Source: Petrimonas sulfuriphila
Lineage (GTDB): Bacteria > Bacteroidota > Bacteroidia > Bacteroidales > Dysgonomonadaceae
Reading direction: 5' to 3' (one strand)
DNA: 64,000 bases
Assembly (NCBI RefSeq): GCF_051201015.1
Contig: NZ_JBPEHI010000002.1
Shown one piece after another: positions 42,413-49,380 of the stretch; the first letter of the stretch is position 1, and each line of letters starts with the position of its first letter. Position numbers and translations under genes: made by a program. Under the pieces are notes generated by a model, which made no database searches, was not told where the DNA came from, and saw nothing but the letters and a program-made list of their open reading frames with translations.

Positions 42413-42652
42413 CTATTCGTATTTTGATAGTTCGTTTTCCAATTCTTCAATCCTATACGTAAGGTCTTTTATTTCTTCATCTTTTGCGTCCATGCAATTA
42501 GGACAAGCATTCACGGTTACCTGCAAATAACCACGATTCCTGCTGTGTCTTGTATCTGATTCCCCGCATAATCCGGCTCCACATGTTCCGCAGTACACCT
42601 CGAAATCCACAGACACCGTTGCGGATACTTCTACGTTTTCAAATGTTGGCAT
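42413..42652 (-). CDS. Small zinc-knuckle protein
   Basis: 79 residues from ATG. CGTCGAGLCG and CPNCM may form one zinc site; the C-terminus is coiled coil (DEEIKDLTYRIEELENEL). Start chosen to match the upstream stop at 42654. Confidence 0.55.
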   Translation of the reverse strand: MPTFENVEVSATVSVDFEVYCGTCGAGLCGESDTRHSRNRGYLQVTVNACPNCMDAKDEEIKDLTYRIEELENELSKYE

Positions 42653-42653
42653 G

Positions 42654-42974
42654 CTATAAATTTTTATCTGTTGTTGCACCCGACCTCCACGGGTCGTAAT
42701 AATTCACATCCTCATCGTTCACCTCAAGCATCTTCCTGCGATGGTCGATACATTTACGGAACACTTCGAGAAAAAGAGTCTCGTCAAACTCCTCGCTGAT
42801 TCCACCGACCTTGTACACACCCCTTAACGTTTTCTTTTCGTAACGGCAAAACGGCTCTCCGTCGTAGTTAACTGTTATAAAGTACCGTCCGTCGTCTATC
42901 GTCAGTCTGCCTGAGAGATATTCAAGTTCGTTTATGTCCGAAGCAGCTAAGGATATGGCTTCAAGTGTAGTCAT
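42654..42974 (-). CDS. Hypothetical protein
   Basis: 106 residues, mixed alpha/beta, starting MTTLEAISLAAS. No family recognised. Overlaps both neighbours by a few bases. Confidence 0.5.
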   Translation of the reverse strand: MTTLEAISLAASDINELEYLSGRLTIDDGRYFITVNYDGEPFCRYEKKTLRGVYKVGGISEEFDETLFLEVFRKCIDHRRKMLEVNDEDVNYYDPWRSGATTDKNL

Positions 42975-43513
42975 TGCTTTATGTGTTCGAGGTATTGCTC
43001 TTCAGATTCATATGGGATGCAATTAAGCCATCTTTCCCCAAACTCATCCACGTATCTACCATCGTCTGTCTTGTGACTAAACGTCCTTACCATAGAATAT
43101 TTATGCACAAAATCCCAGAATATGCACAACTGGCCAATCTTTGGCTCTTTCGGCAAATCTTCGATGCACTTCTTTTCGGCGTTAAACAGTTTAGCGAATT
43201 TTGTAAGTATGTCAAAAATCTTTTGTTTTTCGGAGTCAGTAGCATAGCGTGAGCTGTTTAAAAATCCGACAAATTTTTTATTATTTCCAGATAAATCCAT
43301 ACCCACCTTTCTATCTGGGTCAAAGAATGCCTTGTAATAACACTCCCCATTTTTTCCAACATGATCAAAAATGTAAATGATATTTGCATTGTTTACCAAT
43401 ACATCCCCCTCTTTTGGCTCAAACTTCGGTATCAGTTCAATGACTATCCGATTATCGAACTGCTCAATGCTGATCTTTTCTGTTCCTTTCGGTATTGTTA
43501 TTTCCTGTTTCAT
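42971..43513 (-). CDS. Conserved-looking phage protein
   Basis: 180 residues from ATG (MKQEITIPKGTEKISI). The EGDVLVN and a later GNNKKFVGF region occur in proteins of this type that I have seen in Bacteroidota phages. No known function. Confidence 0.5.
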   Translation of the reverse strand: MKQEITIPKGTEKISIEQFDNRIVIELIPKFEPKEGDVLVNNANIIYIFDHVGKNGECYYKAFFDPDRKVGMDLSGNNKKFVGFLNSSRYATDSEKQKIFDILTKFAKLFNAEKKCIEDLPKEPKIGQLCIFWDFVHKYSMVRTFSHKTDDGRYVDEFGERWLNCIPYESEEQYLEHIKQ

Positions 43514-43572
43514 ATCGTTAATTTTTAAGTGTTTGTTCCCGACCACTAAGCAAATAGTCGATCGGGAAGATT

Positions 43573-43773
43573 CTACCATTTACTCACAAAGTACTGTTTG
43601 AACCCGCAGTACTTTACAAGAAAATCTATTTTCCCCCAGCTTCCGTTTCCGAGGTCGTTTTTCCTGTCCTTTCCATTAAGGACAAAAATTTCTTTGTTCG
43701 TAGTAATACTACAGTCGTTTTTCTTTCCAAGCGTTCTCAACACTTCATCAATTGAATAATTTTTACGTGCCAT
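43573..43773 (-). CDS. Hypothetical small protein
   Basis: 66 residues, basic, starting MARKNYSIDEVLRTLG, with several Cys/Trp. No family recognised. Confidence 0.5.
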   Translation of the reverse strand: MARKNYSIDEVLRTLGKKNDCSITTNKEIFVLNGKDRKNDLGNGSWGKIDFLVKYCGFKQYFVSKW

Positions 43774-43807
43774 AATAAATTGTTTTATTCTGCATTATTG
43801 CATTGTT

Positions 43808-43838
43808 CCCGGATAGCCAACAAAGGCTCACCGGGATA
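43808..43838 (-). repeat. Inverted repeat in the early operon
   Basis: TCCCGG-TGAGCC and GGCTA-TCCGGGA form a stem around TTTGTT; no T run follows. May pause or protect the transcript. Confidence 0.45.
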
Positions 43839-43853
43839 TTGATATATGCGACC

Positions 43854-44627
43854 CTAGTAATTTTCAGCTTCCCGTTTTGTACAGAAAAAGTGAAAACCAG
43901 TAGAACATTCTTCATCCGAATAGTCGAAATCATCTATAATTATGTGGTCTCCAATTTCGTAAATGGTCTTGGTATCATATTTCGATATCCCCACTTTTTC
44001 GCCACATATATCACCAACTATATCCACTATGATAGCTTCGGAAGCTCTGCATTTGGCATTCACACGTCCTCTAACTTGTGCATTTTGAGGAATTTCTGCA
44101 ACTACTATAATGTCGCATAGGCATTTTTTGTACACTTGTTTTGGCGGCTCAATGGTGCGGATAACAGGGGGTTTAATTCCATTTTTATGACAGGCATTCA
44201 TGGCGGCGGTACGTACATCACAATCGCTGTCCTTCAACCCCTTCTCGATGATCTCAAGGGGAATATCTTTGCCCTGACAGGCATTCATGGCGGCGGTACG
44301 TACTCTCCAATCGCTGTCATTCAACCCCTTCTCGATGATCTCAAGGGGAATATCTTTGCCCTGACAGGCATTCATGGCGGCGGTACGTACATCACAATCG
44401 CTGTCCTTCAACCCCTTCTCGATGATCTCAAGGGGAATATCTTTGCCCTGACAGGCATTCATGGCGGCGGTACGTACTCTCCAATCGCTGTCATTCAACC
44501 CCTTCTCGATGATCTCAAGGGGAATATCTTTGCCCTGACAGGCATTCATGGCGGCGGCACGTACATCACAATCGCTATCATTCAACCACTTATCGATGAT
44601 TTCCAATGATAATTGTTTTCTTTTCAT
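43854..44627 (-). CDS. HEAT-like repeat protein with DUF5758-like C-terminus
   Basis: 257 residues. Residues 1-147 consist of five 29-residue repeats, each with IPLEIIEKGL.DSD..VR.AAMNAC, forming paired helices. Residues 155-257 resemble the DUF5758 domain (end GFHFFCTKREAENY) often attached to pentapeptide or other repeats in phages. The repeats alternate between CDVR and WRVR forms, indicating duplication of a two-repeat unit. Likely a protein-protein interaction module; ligand unknown. Confidence 0.75.
   Translation of the reverse strand: MKRKQLSLEIIDKWLNDSDCDVRAAAMNACQGKDIPLEIIEKGLNDSDWRVRTAAMNACQGKDIPLEIIEKGLKDSDCDVRTAAMNACQGKDIPLEIIEKGLNDSDWRVRTAAMNACQGKDIPLEIIEKGLKDSDCDVRTAAMNACHKNGIKPPVIRTIEPPKQVYKKCLCDIIVVAEIPQNAQVRGRVNAKCRASEAIIVDIVGDICGEKVGISKYDTKTIYEIGDHIIIDDFDYSDEECSTGFHFFCTKREAENY
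44191..44625 (-). repeat. Five tandem 87-bp repeats within the HEAT-like gene
   Basis: CAGGCATTCATGG starts at 44191, 44278, 44365, 44452 and 44539, exactly 87 bp apart. Units 1 and 3, and 2 and 4, are almost identical, i.e. a 174-bp higher-order unit. Confidence 0.95.
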
Positions 44628-44863
44628 TTGAGTAATTTTTATATTAATAATCTGATAATTAACTGCTTAATCTTCATACTTTATTTTAAAATTTATATTG
44701 TTCCCGAATCGTCCGCAAGAACTCATCGGGCAGGCATGTTGTGAATTAAACCATTACATCAAACATTGGTTATTAATTTATTTACTATGGGTATGCCTGA
44801 CAGCGCAATATGGTTTTATAACCTCCACCAAAAGGATCGCCTAAGCATTGCGCCGTATATGAA

Positions 44864-44967
44864 AGGATGGGGCAGGATTCGATACCTGCACAAAAAGTTG
44901 TGGACTTCGTTATCCTTTTGGGCTTAACTTACTTTTCACCTGCGTCTACCAATTCCGCCACCCATCC
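44864..44967 (-). ncRNA. tRNA-Leu-like element 1 with enlarged anticodon region
   Basis: Fully paired 7-bp acceptor (GGATGGG/CCCATCC), a D arm identical to typical tRNA-Leu (GGCGGAATTGGTAGACGC), a 5-bp T stem (GCAGG/CCTGC) with an 8-nt loop TATCGAAT, and a 5-bp variable arm CACAA/TTGTG. Between D arm and variable arm lie 39 nt, about 20 more than in a tRNA-Leu, and no normal anticodon arm can be drawn. Minus strand, so co-transcribed with the early operon. Confidence 0.6.
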
Positions 44968-45120
44968 AATATTTTATCTGCACATATCAGGGTCTTGTTA
45001 ACCACCACCCCCAAGGATTACATTGCTTTCTACAATGGATTGTGCTTATCTTCCGGCTTCCTGTCGCCGTGTTATCGCTACCTTTTCCGTAGCGTATGAA
45101 AATATGTCAAAGAACTGTTG

Positions 45121-45257
45121 TGGAGAGAGCAGGAGTCGAACCTGCACGTTGGATTCTCAGGGCGTGTATTCTTTTACTTGTGAACCAACTAAGTGATAAG
45201 AGTTTCACTTATCTCATACCCCAGCAAATTAGCGTCTACCAATTCCGCCATCTCTCC
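45121..45257 (-). ncRNA. tRNA-Leu-like element 2 with large insertion
   Basis: Fully paired 7-bp acceptor (GGAGAGA/TCTCTCC), the same Leu-type D arm, T arm GCAGG-TTCGACT-CCTGC (canonical) and a discriminator A. The region between D and T arms is about 50 nt longer than in a tRNA-Leu. It includes nested inverted repeats (GATAAG/CTTATC; AAGTGA/TCACTT) and GTTGG/CCAAC. Could be a tRNA relic with insertion, or a functional tRNA-like RNA. Confidence 0.6.
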
Positions 45258-45568
45258 GTTAAAAAAACTACTGTCCTGTTTGCAGTCAGGATAAATTATG
45301 CGTATCCAAATCACTCTTGTGAATCTATTACGCAGAGCCTACATGGCTTATAATTTCCTCTCTACTAAGCATCGCCCCTGCAAGGACTGTGATTTTATAG
45401 CAGTACTTCGACTTTCAACCAAATCAAAGATGTTTATGGATTCCGCATATCACCGCTTATTCGAGAGCAGTAGTTTTTCATTATTTCAAAGAACTTTTTT
45501 TCGTTCCCGAAACCGAAACAAATCAGCTTCGGGGTGCAAACTGTTTCGCAACAGCTTTTTCCGCAATT

Positions 45569-45775
45569 TTATGAAAACAAATCGTTATTTATAAGTATCG
45601 TACTCTTTCCGGTGTGAACCTCGAAGCCGATTATCTTCTTGTCCTGCCTGACCGGGATTATATTGTTCTTGTCCGTTACGTTTCTCGCCACGTTCAAAGC
45701 TGTTATTGCCAGCTTGTCCGATTCAGTCATCCAACGACCGTAAGCGAAAACTAAGTTTTGAATTGGCTTTTTCAT
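45569..45775 (-). CDS. Hypothetical small protein
   Basis: 68 residues starting MKKPIQNLVFAYG; overlaps the upstream micro-ORF stop. No family recognised. Confidence 0.5.
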   Translation of the reverse strand: MKKPIQNLVFAYGRWMTESDKLAITALNVARNVTDKNNIIPVRQDKKIIGFEVHTGKSTILINNDLFS

Positions 45776-45861
45776 AGTGCGTTACAAATTGCTATTACCA
45801 GCATCACTAAAGCCCAAATACCTATTATCCGAAGTGTGATTGTCATTAGTCTTGTTTTCAT
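45772..45861 (-). CDS. 29-residue membrane micro-ORF
   Basis: A basic N-terminus (MKTRLMTITLRI) and a hydrophobic helix (IGIWALVMLVIAI). Its stop overlaps the start of the next gene (ATGA) and it begins 1 nt after the upstream gene. Coupling supports expression; could insert into the membrane. Confidence 0.5.
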   Translation of the reverse strand: MKTRLMTITLRIIGIWALVMLVIAICNAL

Positions 45862-45862
45862 A

Positions 45863-46081
45863 TCATCTACCTTTTGCGTAATAAATTACATCCCCTGCGA
45901 TACATTGCCATTTTCCGTTTTGGCTTCTCGACGGTTTTTCCATCCGTATCAGTCCGTCGGCGACAAGCATTTCAAGTCTTTTCCTGCCACCCACTATTTT
46001 TGCCGACTGATTTTTCCCGAACCTGATGTCTTTCCGGTACATAACGCTACATAATTGCTGTATTGAAATTGGTGTGTGCAT
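45863..46081 (-). CDS. Small wHTH-like protein
   Basis: 72 residues. A helical part (VGGRKRLEMLVADGLIRMEKPSRSQNGKW) resembles a winged helix with an RxxLE-Gly turn. May act as an early regulator near the leftward promoter. Confidence 0.5.
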   Translation of the reverse strand: MHTPISIQQLCSVMYRKDIRFGKNQSAKIVGGRKRLEMLVADGLIRMEKPSRSQNGKWQCIAGDVIYYAKGR

Positions 46082-46082
46082 G

Positions 46083-46286
46083 TCAAATCGGATTTGCTGT
46101 TATGGTTATCGTCTTATTCTCGTAGTCGGTCTCGTAAGTGTACCTTTTTTTAAACTCCGGCTCTGTATTGTTTAGCCTGTAAATTGTACTCTGTATGGTC
46201 GTAATCTTCTTCGGGTGATCTACTCTAAATGAGCGGCTTTCCCCGATTTTAATTATCCTTATACTATCGACCCCTTTGTAGTCCAT
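46083..46286 (-). CDS. First protein of the leftward early operon
   Basis: 67 residues, basic and beta-rich, starting MDYKGVDSIRIIKIG. About 130 nt after the predicted transcription start. Position suggests an early regulator, but no domain is recognised. Confidence 0.5.
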   Translation of the reverse strand: MDYKGVDSIRIIKIGESRSFRVDHPKKITTIQSTIYRLNNTEPEFKKRYTYETDYENKTITITANPI

Positions 46287-46328
46287 TTCCTTAAACTTTT
46301 TTTCGTTAATTTATTAGGTTGTTAAAAA

Positions 46329-46391
46329 GAGTACCGTTACATTTGCCGAGTATTAGTGTGTGAAAGTTGCGGTATTCTGCAACGGCTACTC
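46329..46391 (-). promoter_or_regulatory. Structured leader of the early operon
   Basis: GAGTAGCCGTT and AACGGTACTC (10 of 11 paired) close an approximately 60-nt stem-loop, within which GTTGC/GCAAC forms a competing hairpin. This could regulate translation or transcript stability of the first gene. Confidence 0.5.
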
Positions 46392-46424
46392 TTTTGTAAT
46401 TTTTGTAATTGTTCGTTTGTTTGA

Positions 46425-46456
46425 CAAAGATAGTATACATATGAGTACTATCCAAA
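46425..46456 (-). promoter_or_regulatory. Leftward early promoter with repressor operator in the spacer
   Basis: Minus strand TTTG (46453-46456), 20-nt spacer, TATCTTTG (46425-46432). The 18-bp palindrome AGTATACATATGAGTACT (46432-46449) fills most of the spacer. It should drive the 25-kb early operon and be shut by a bound repressor. Confidence 0.8.
46432..46449 (+). promoter_or_regulatory. Operator O1
   Basis: Imperfect palindrome centred on CATATG: AGTATA-CATATG-AGTACT. 16 of 18 bases match operator O2 at 48,577. Confidence 0.7.
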
Positions 46457-46536
46457 TTTTTTAGCAATAAAATACACAAATGTATACTATTTATACTTGT
46501 TCTAAATAATTTATTTTATAACATTTTGATAATTAG

Positions 46537-47031
46537 ATGAATGTAGATTTTGATAAAATAGACGGATTGAACGATAGGAGGAACTTATTGCTGATGCTCT
46601 ATAAAGAATCAAAGATTCCCGATGATGAAAGCAAAATAGCTATATTGTCAACATTATATCCGGACGCCGCCAATAAATATGTAAGGGAAATTCACGATGA
46701 TTTATTTTCGAGAGGTTTTATAGATATTAAGGGAAAGAACCATGATGTTACTCCATTCGATAACGACTATAATAGTAACGCATGTTGGGTTACAACAGAA
46801 TCAGGATTAAAAGCGTTGGAGGTTAATTTCTTTCCATCTGAAATAAAGAAGAAAAACGAAGAAAGAAAGAGGCAGGAGAAAAAAGATAAAGAGACTGACC
46901 TGAACATTCAGTCTCTAAAGATGTCTAAATTGGCTATATGGATAAGCGTTATTGCAATTATTATTAGCGCGATAGCCCTATTATCACAGTTAGGACTGAT
47001 AAGGCGATGGCTACCACACCTAATGCAATAG
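46537..47031 (+). CDS. wHTH-like protein with C-terminal membrane anchor
   Basis: 164 residues. The N-terminal 100 residues contain an acidic winged-helix-like region (DDLFSRGFIDIKG). A Lys/Glu-rich linker is followed by a hydrophobic helix near residues 131-153 and a basic end (RRWLPH). Rightward, opposite to the early operon, so possibly expressed in lysogeny, e.g. superinfection exclusion. Its last 68 nt overlap a convergent gene. Confidence 0.55.
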   Translation: MNVDFDKIDGLNDRRNLLLMLYKESKIPDDESKIAILSTLYPDAANKYVREIHDDLFSRGFIDIKGKNHDVTPFDNDYNSNACWVTTESGLKALEVNFFPSEIKKKNEERKRQEKKDKETDLNIQSLKMSKLAIWISVIAIIISAIALLSQLGLIRRWLPHLMQ

Positions 47032-47170
47032 AGCAATTGGAAATGAATATGGTTTGGCGTAAAATTCTTATTCGATATTCAGCCTTTTCGTATTCGTTAG
47101 TAATAATGGAATACTTTTTTTGAGACGGTTTAAAAAAGACGACCTCTTTTAAATATTTGATTAGCTTCAT
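46964..47170 (-). CDS. Small membrane protein, antisense to the neighbouring gene end
   Basis: 68 residues with a charged N-terminus (MKLIKYLKEVVFFKPSQKKYS) and a C-terminal membrane helix (LGVVAIALSVLTVIIG). The TM-coding part lies opposite the TM-coding part of the rightward gene. Confidence 0.5.
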   Translation of the reverse strand: MKLIKYLKEVVFFKPSQKKYSIITNEYEKAEYRIRILRQTIFISNCSIALGVVAIALSVLTVIIGLSR

Positions 47171-47208
47171 GATTGTAATTTTTTGAAATTAATATAGTGA
47201 TCTTTGAT

Positions 47209-47646
47209 TTATTGTAACTTTAAGACGTTCTTTAGAACATTCATATCGGTGGCGTTGTACTCGTATAGCTCGACAACCCTGAACTTGTCGCTGAAAAATT
47301 CGGCACGATCAGACTTGTTGCAGCACGGTTTTGAGAATTCATTATACGACGACAATACCAGGATAACGGTATTCATTTTCGGAATGTATATATCGGCAAA
47401 TTTCCACTTGTCGAAAACCTTTACCGGATATTTTATTTTGAAGCCGACTCCAAGCGACTTTAAATTCCGGCACAACTTTTTCATTGTTGGAGACAGCTTG
47501 ACCAAATGACTTTCACGAAAATCGAAAACCCAATCCGGGAATTTACGCTCATCGGTAAAAATATCGGATTCAATGGCAAATTCAGTCCAGAAATCAGGCT
47601 TACTGTCTCTAATCTTTCTTCTTACTTGTTTAACTTGATTATACAT
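47209..47646 (-). CDS. Possible PD-(D/E)XK-fold protein
   Basis: 145 residues. KIKYPVKVFDKWKFADIYIPKMNTVILV resembles the IDxxxP(x)n core of DUF559/VSR-like nucleases, with Asp in ADIYIP and no clear second acidic residue. Fold and activity are uncertain. Confidence 0.45.
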   Translation of the reverse strand: MYNQVKQVRRKIRDSKPDFWTEFAIESDIFTDERKFPDWVFDFRESHLVKLSPTMKKLCRNLKSLGVGFKIKYPVKVFDKWKFADIYIPKMNTVILVLSSYNEFSKPCCNKSDRAEFFSDKFRVVELYEYNATDMNVLKNVLKLQ

Positions 47647-47721
47647 GTATCAGTAATTGCTATGATATACCCCTCCAAGGCAGGTTATTACCTGTCAAAA
47701 ATGGGAACATGATAAAAAAAA

Positions 47722-48462
47722 TTATAGTTTGCATATATCAAAACAGTTATAAATATATTTGTTCGACACTTTTTGCCAAATTTCACCCTTATACAAAAAC
47801 AGATAACCGGGGCATCCAAGTGATTTTTGATGTTCAGCAAAACCATTGTAAAAATCATCCGGATTAATCATTGTCTTTTGTGCCCTGTGCTTGACGATCA
47901 GTTTTCCGCTCAATACAAGAGAGCCAACGATCGCCCTTGCTTTTGTCCGTTTAGTATTGGTGACCTCCATTACTCTTGCCGTGCTCGTTCCGTAGTGTCC
48001 ATAATCAGTTAAACCCGTCATACCCCTAACAACCCTCTTTCTTGCAGACTTGTATTCTTTTAAGAATTTTGGGTTGCTGGCAGATTGGAAAGTATCGGTA
48101 ATCCTGTTTTGAACCTTGATGTGGTTTAGAAGCACGCTTTTCCTCACAATATCCATTACGCTGTTAAGGTTGTTTCCGTCCAACTCGATTTTAACGTTAT
48201 ATCCTTTCGCTTTAATCTTATTGGCAATCAACGCACCCTTTTCACGTCTCAAATATCCATACTCCAAGCCGTTTTTGATTATTCGGCTTGTTCTTGTTGA
48301 ACCTATTTTGAAAAGTTCCTTACAACTTCTTATTGTTGCATTATTCACCATTGATGAAGTAAACTTATCCTTAACCAAAATAGCAAATGAAAGAGCCTCC
48401 AGTCTGTCCTTAGACCGGATTGCATCTTTCGCTATTTCAGTATTCAGATAAATATGCTTCAT
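47722..48462 (-). CDS. Putative DNA-binding early regulator
   Basis: 246 residues, basic. An N-terminal helix-turn-helix-like segment (ELFKIGSTRTSRIIKNGLEYGYLRRE) and a second one near residues 155-190 (TSTARVMEVTNTKRTKARAIVGSLV). It has the same operator-promoter as the early operon and a structured leader, so it may be an antirepressor or activator of the lytic programme. Confidence 0.55.
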   Translation of the reverse strand: MKHIYLNTEIAKDAIRSKDRLEALSFAILVKDKFTSSMVNNATIRSCKELFKIGSTRTSRIIKNGLEYGYLRREKGALIANKIKAKGYNVKIELDGNNLNSVMDIVRKSVLLNHIKVQNRITDTFQSASNPKFLKEYKSARKRVVRGMTGLTDYGHYGTSTARVMEVTNTKRTKARAIVGSLVLSGKLIVKHRAQKTMINPDDFYNGFAEHQKSLGCPGYLFLYKGEIWQKVSNKYIYNCFDICKL

Positions 48463-48478
48463 TCAAACAAAACAACAA

Positions 48479-48557
48479 CGCCGAAATCAGGTGTGCTGGC
48501 AACTGAAATCGGCGTGTGTACCATAAAGGATTTTAATTTCTTATGTATCGCCAGCAC
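48479..48557 (-). promoter_or_regulatory. Pseudoknot-prone leader RNA of the early regulator
   Basis: A 10-of-12-bp stem (CGCCGAxxTCAG / CTGAxxTCGGCG; 48479-48514) exposes GCCAGCAC in its loop. The 5' end of the RNA contains GTGCTGGC (48557-48550), exactly complementary. The two cannot both be single-stranded, so they may form an H-type pseudoknot. It lies between promoter and ATG. Confidence 0.65.
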
Positions 48558-48569
48558 AATACGTAATTA

Positions 48570-48600
48570 CAAATATAGCATACATATGTGTACTTTCAAA
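48570..48600 (-). promoter_or_regulatory. Promoter of the 48.4-kb regulator with operator in the spacer
   Basis: Minus strand TTTG (48597-48600), 19-nt spacer, TATATTTG (48570-48577). The palindrome AGCATACATATGTGTACT (48577-48594) lies in the spacer. Confidence 0.8.
48577..48594 (+). promoter_or_regulatory. Operator O2
   Basis: AGCATA-CATATG-TGTACT, centred on CATATG as in O1, and flanked like O1 by ATAG on one side and a TC(C)AAA on the other. It is 44 nt before the repressor gene ATG and so could also give autoregulation. Confidence 0.7.
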
Positions 48601-48637
48601 ATAAAATATACAAAAGTTTTCAACAAAACCTACAATT

Positions 48638-49135
48638 ATGGAAATGACGATTAAAGATTATGTAAATTCTTTCTTGAAAAAAGAGAGGATAACGCAGGTT
48701 GAATTTTGCGAGAAAACTGGAATACCGCTTTCAACAATAAAGGGAATGAAGAGTAGGGGAACCAACCCAGGTCTTGAAACATTAAAAAAGATACGTTCGG
48801 TATATCCTAATTTTAAATTCATGCTATCTGACGAGCAGGGAATGGGCAGTGTTTCTTCTGTAAAAAGTGATGATCAACTTGCATCATTGGAGAATAAAAC
48901 TGAATTCGCGTCGTTGTATTCTGAAATAAAACGTCTTTTAAAAGAAAACACCAAACTTCACGATGAGAATGTAGAGCTGTTAAGGGAAAACAGGGAGATT
49001 CGTATTGAAAATAAGGATTTGCGGAACAAGGTTAACGAATTGCAAGAGGAGTTTAACTCTTTAAACGACTACTCCACCCGGCAATCGAATGGTATAACAA
49101 ATGCCGAAGCTGTGACAGTAGAACGTGCAGGATGA
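48638..49135 (+). CDS. XRE-type repressor with coiled-coil C-terminus
   Basis: 165 residues. HTH at about residues 15-50 (ITQVEFCEKTGIPLSTIKGMKSRGTNP), then a Glu/Lys/Leu coiled coil (ENTKLHDENVELLRENREIRIENKDL) for dimerisation. No C-terminal LexA-type protease is seen, so inactivation by RecA-type autocleavage is not indicated. It is the last gene before the tRNA fragment and is the natural candidate for the two operators. Confidence 0.7.
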   Translation: MEMTIKDYVNSFLKKERITQVEFCEKTGIPLSTIKGMKSRGTNPGLETLKKIRSVYPNFKFMLSDEQGMGSVSSVKSDDQLASLENKTEFASLYSEIKRLLKENTKLHDENVELLRENREIRIENKDLRNKVNELQEEFNSLNDYSTRQSNGITNAEAVTVERAG

Positions 49136-49290
49136 ACAAGGTGGTTATTTTGATACCAAAGAAATTCGCATCGACCAAGTAAATATATTAAAGATGAAAT
49201 TGAGCATTATTTTTACTAAAACTTGTCTAAACAAAAAAAATATGTACACGTAATAGATTGATATACATTGCAATAATAGTGAAATTCCGA
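49136..49290. other. Spacer between repressor and attachment site
   Basis: 155 nt, AT-rich, no gene, no strong hairpin. Confidence 0.4.
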
Positions 49291-49340
49291 TTTGATTCAT
49301 AATCATGAGGTCGGGGGATCATGCCCCCCTCTCGCTACCA
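49291..49340 (+). other. tRNA 3' fragment, probable right attachment site
   Basis: A 3' half-tRNA: anticodon loop TTCATAA (CAT anticodon), T arm GGGGG-ATCATGC-CCCCC, acceptor half TCTCGCT, discriminator A and encoded CCA. The 5' acceptor AGCGAGA is missing upstream, as expected when a phage integrates into a tRNA-Met-like gene and leaves a 3' duplicate. The T loop is unusual (not TTCRA). The intact tRNA should be beyond the left end of the window. Confidence 0.6.
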
Positions 49341-49350
49341 ATTTCATAAG

Positions 49351-49380
49351 CGGTTTTAGGAAATATCTTGAAACCGTTTT
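49351..49380 (+). terminator. Terminator after the tRNA fragment
   Basis: CGGTTT/AAACCG with a 14-nt loop and a TTTTATTATTTT tail, the tRNA transcription terminator retained with the attachment site. Confidence 0.6.

Larger units (their letters stand above)
44628..45568. other. Structured non-coding region, no gene
   Basis: About 0.9 kb in the leftward early transcript with no plausible ORF. Besides the two tRNA-like elements listed, 7-bp stems close further units: CAGGCAT/ATGCCTG (44731/44793), GCGCAAT/ATTGCGC (44803/44847), and 6-bp TGCGTA/TACGCA (45299/45329). Other compact hairpins include CGCTAC/GTAGCG (45077) and CATTG/CAATG (45019). See findings. Confidence 0.6.

Noticed and set aside
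44136..44609. 157-residue plus-strand repeat frame
   Set aside because: It is the antisense shadow of the 87-bp HEAT-like repeats; the repeat length is a multiple of three, so any frame stays open.
44191..44625. CRISPR-like direct repeats
   Set aside because: Units are 87 bp, contiguous, in frame with a protein and have no spacers.
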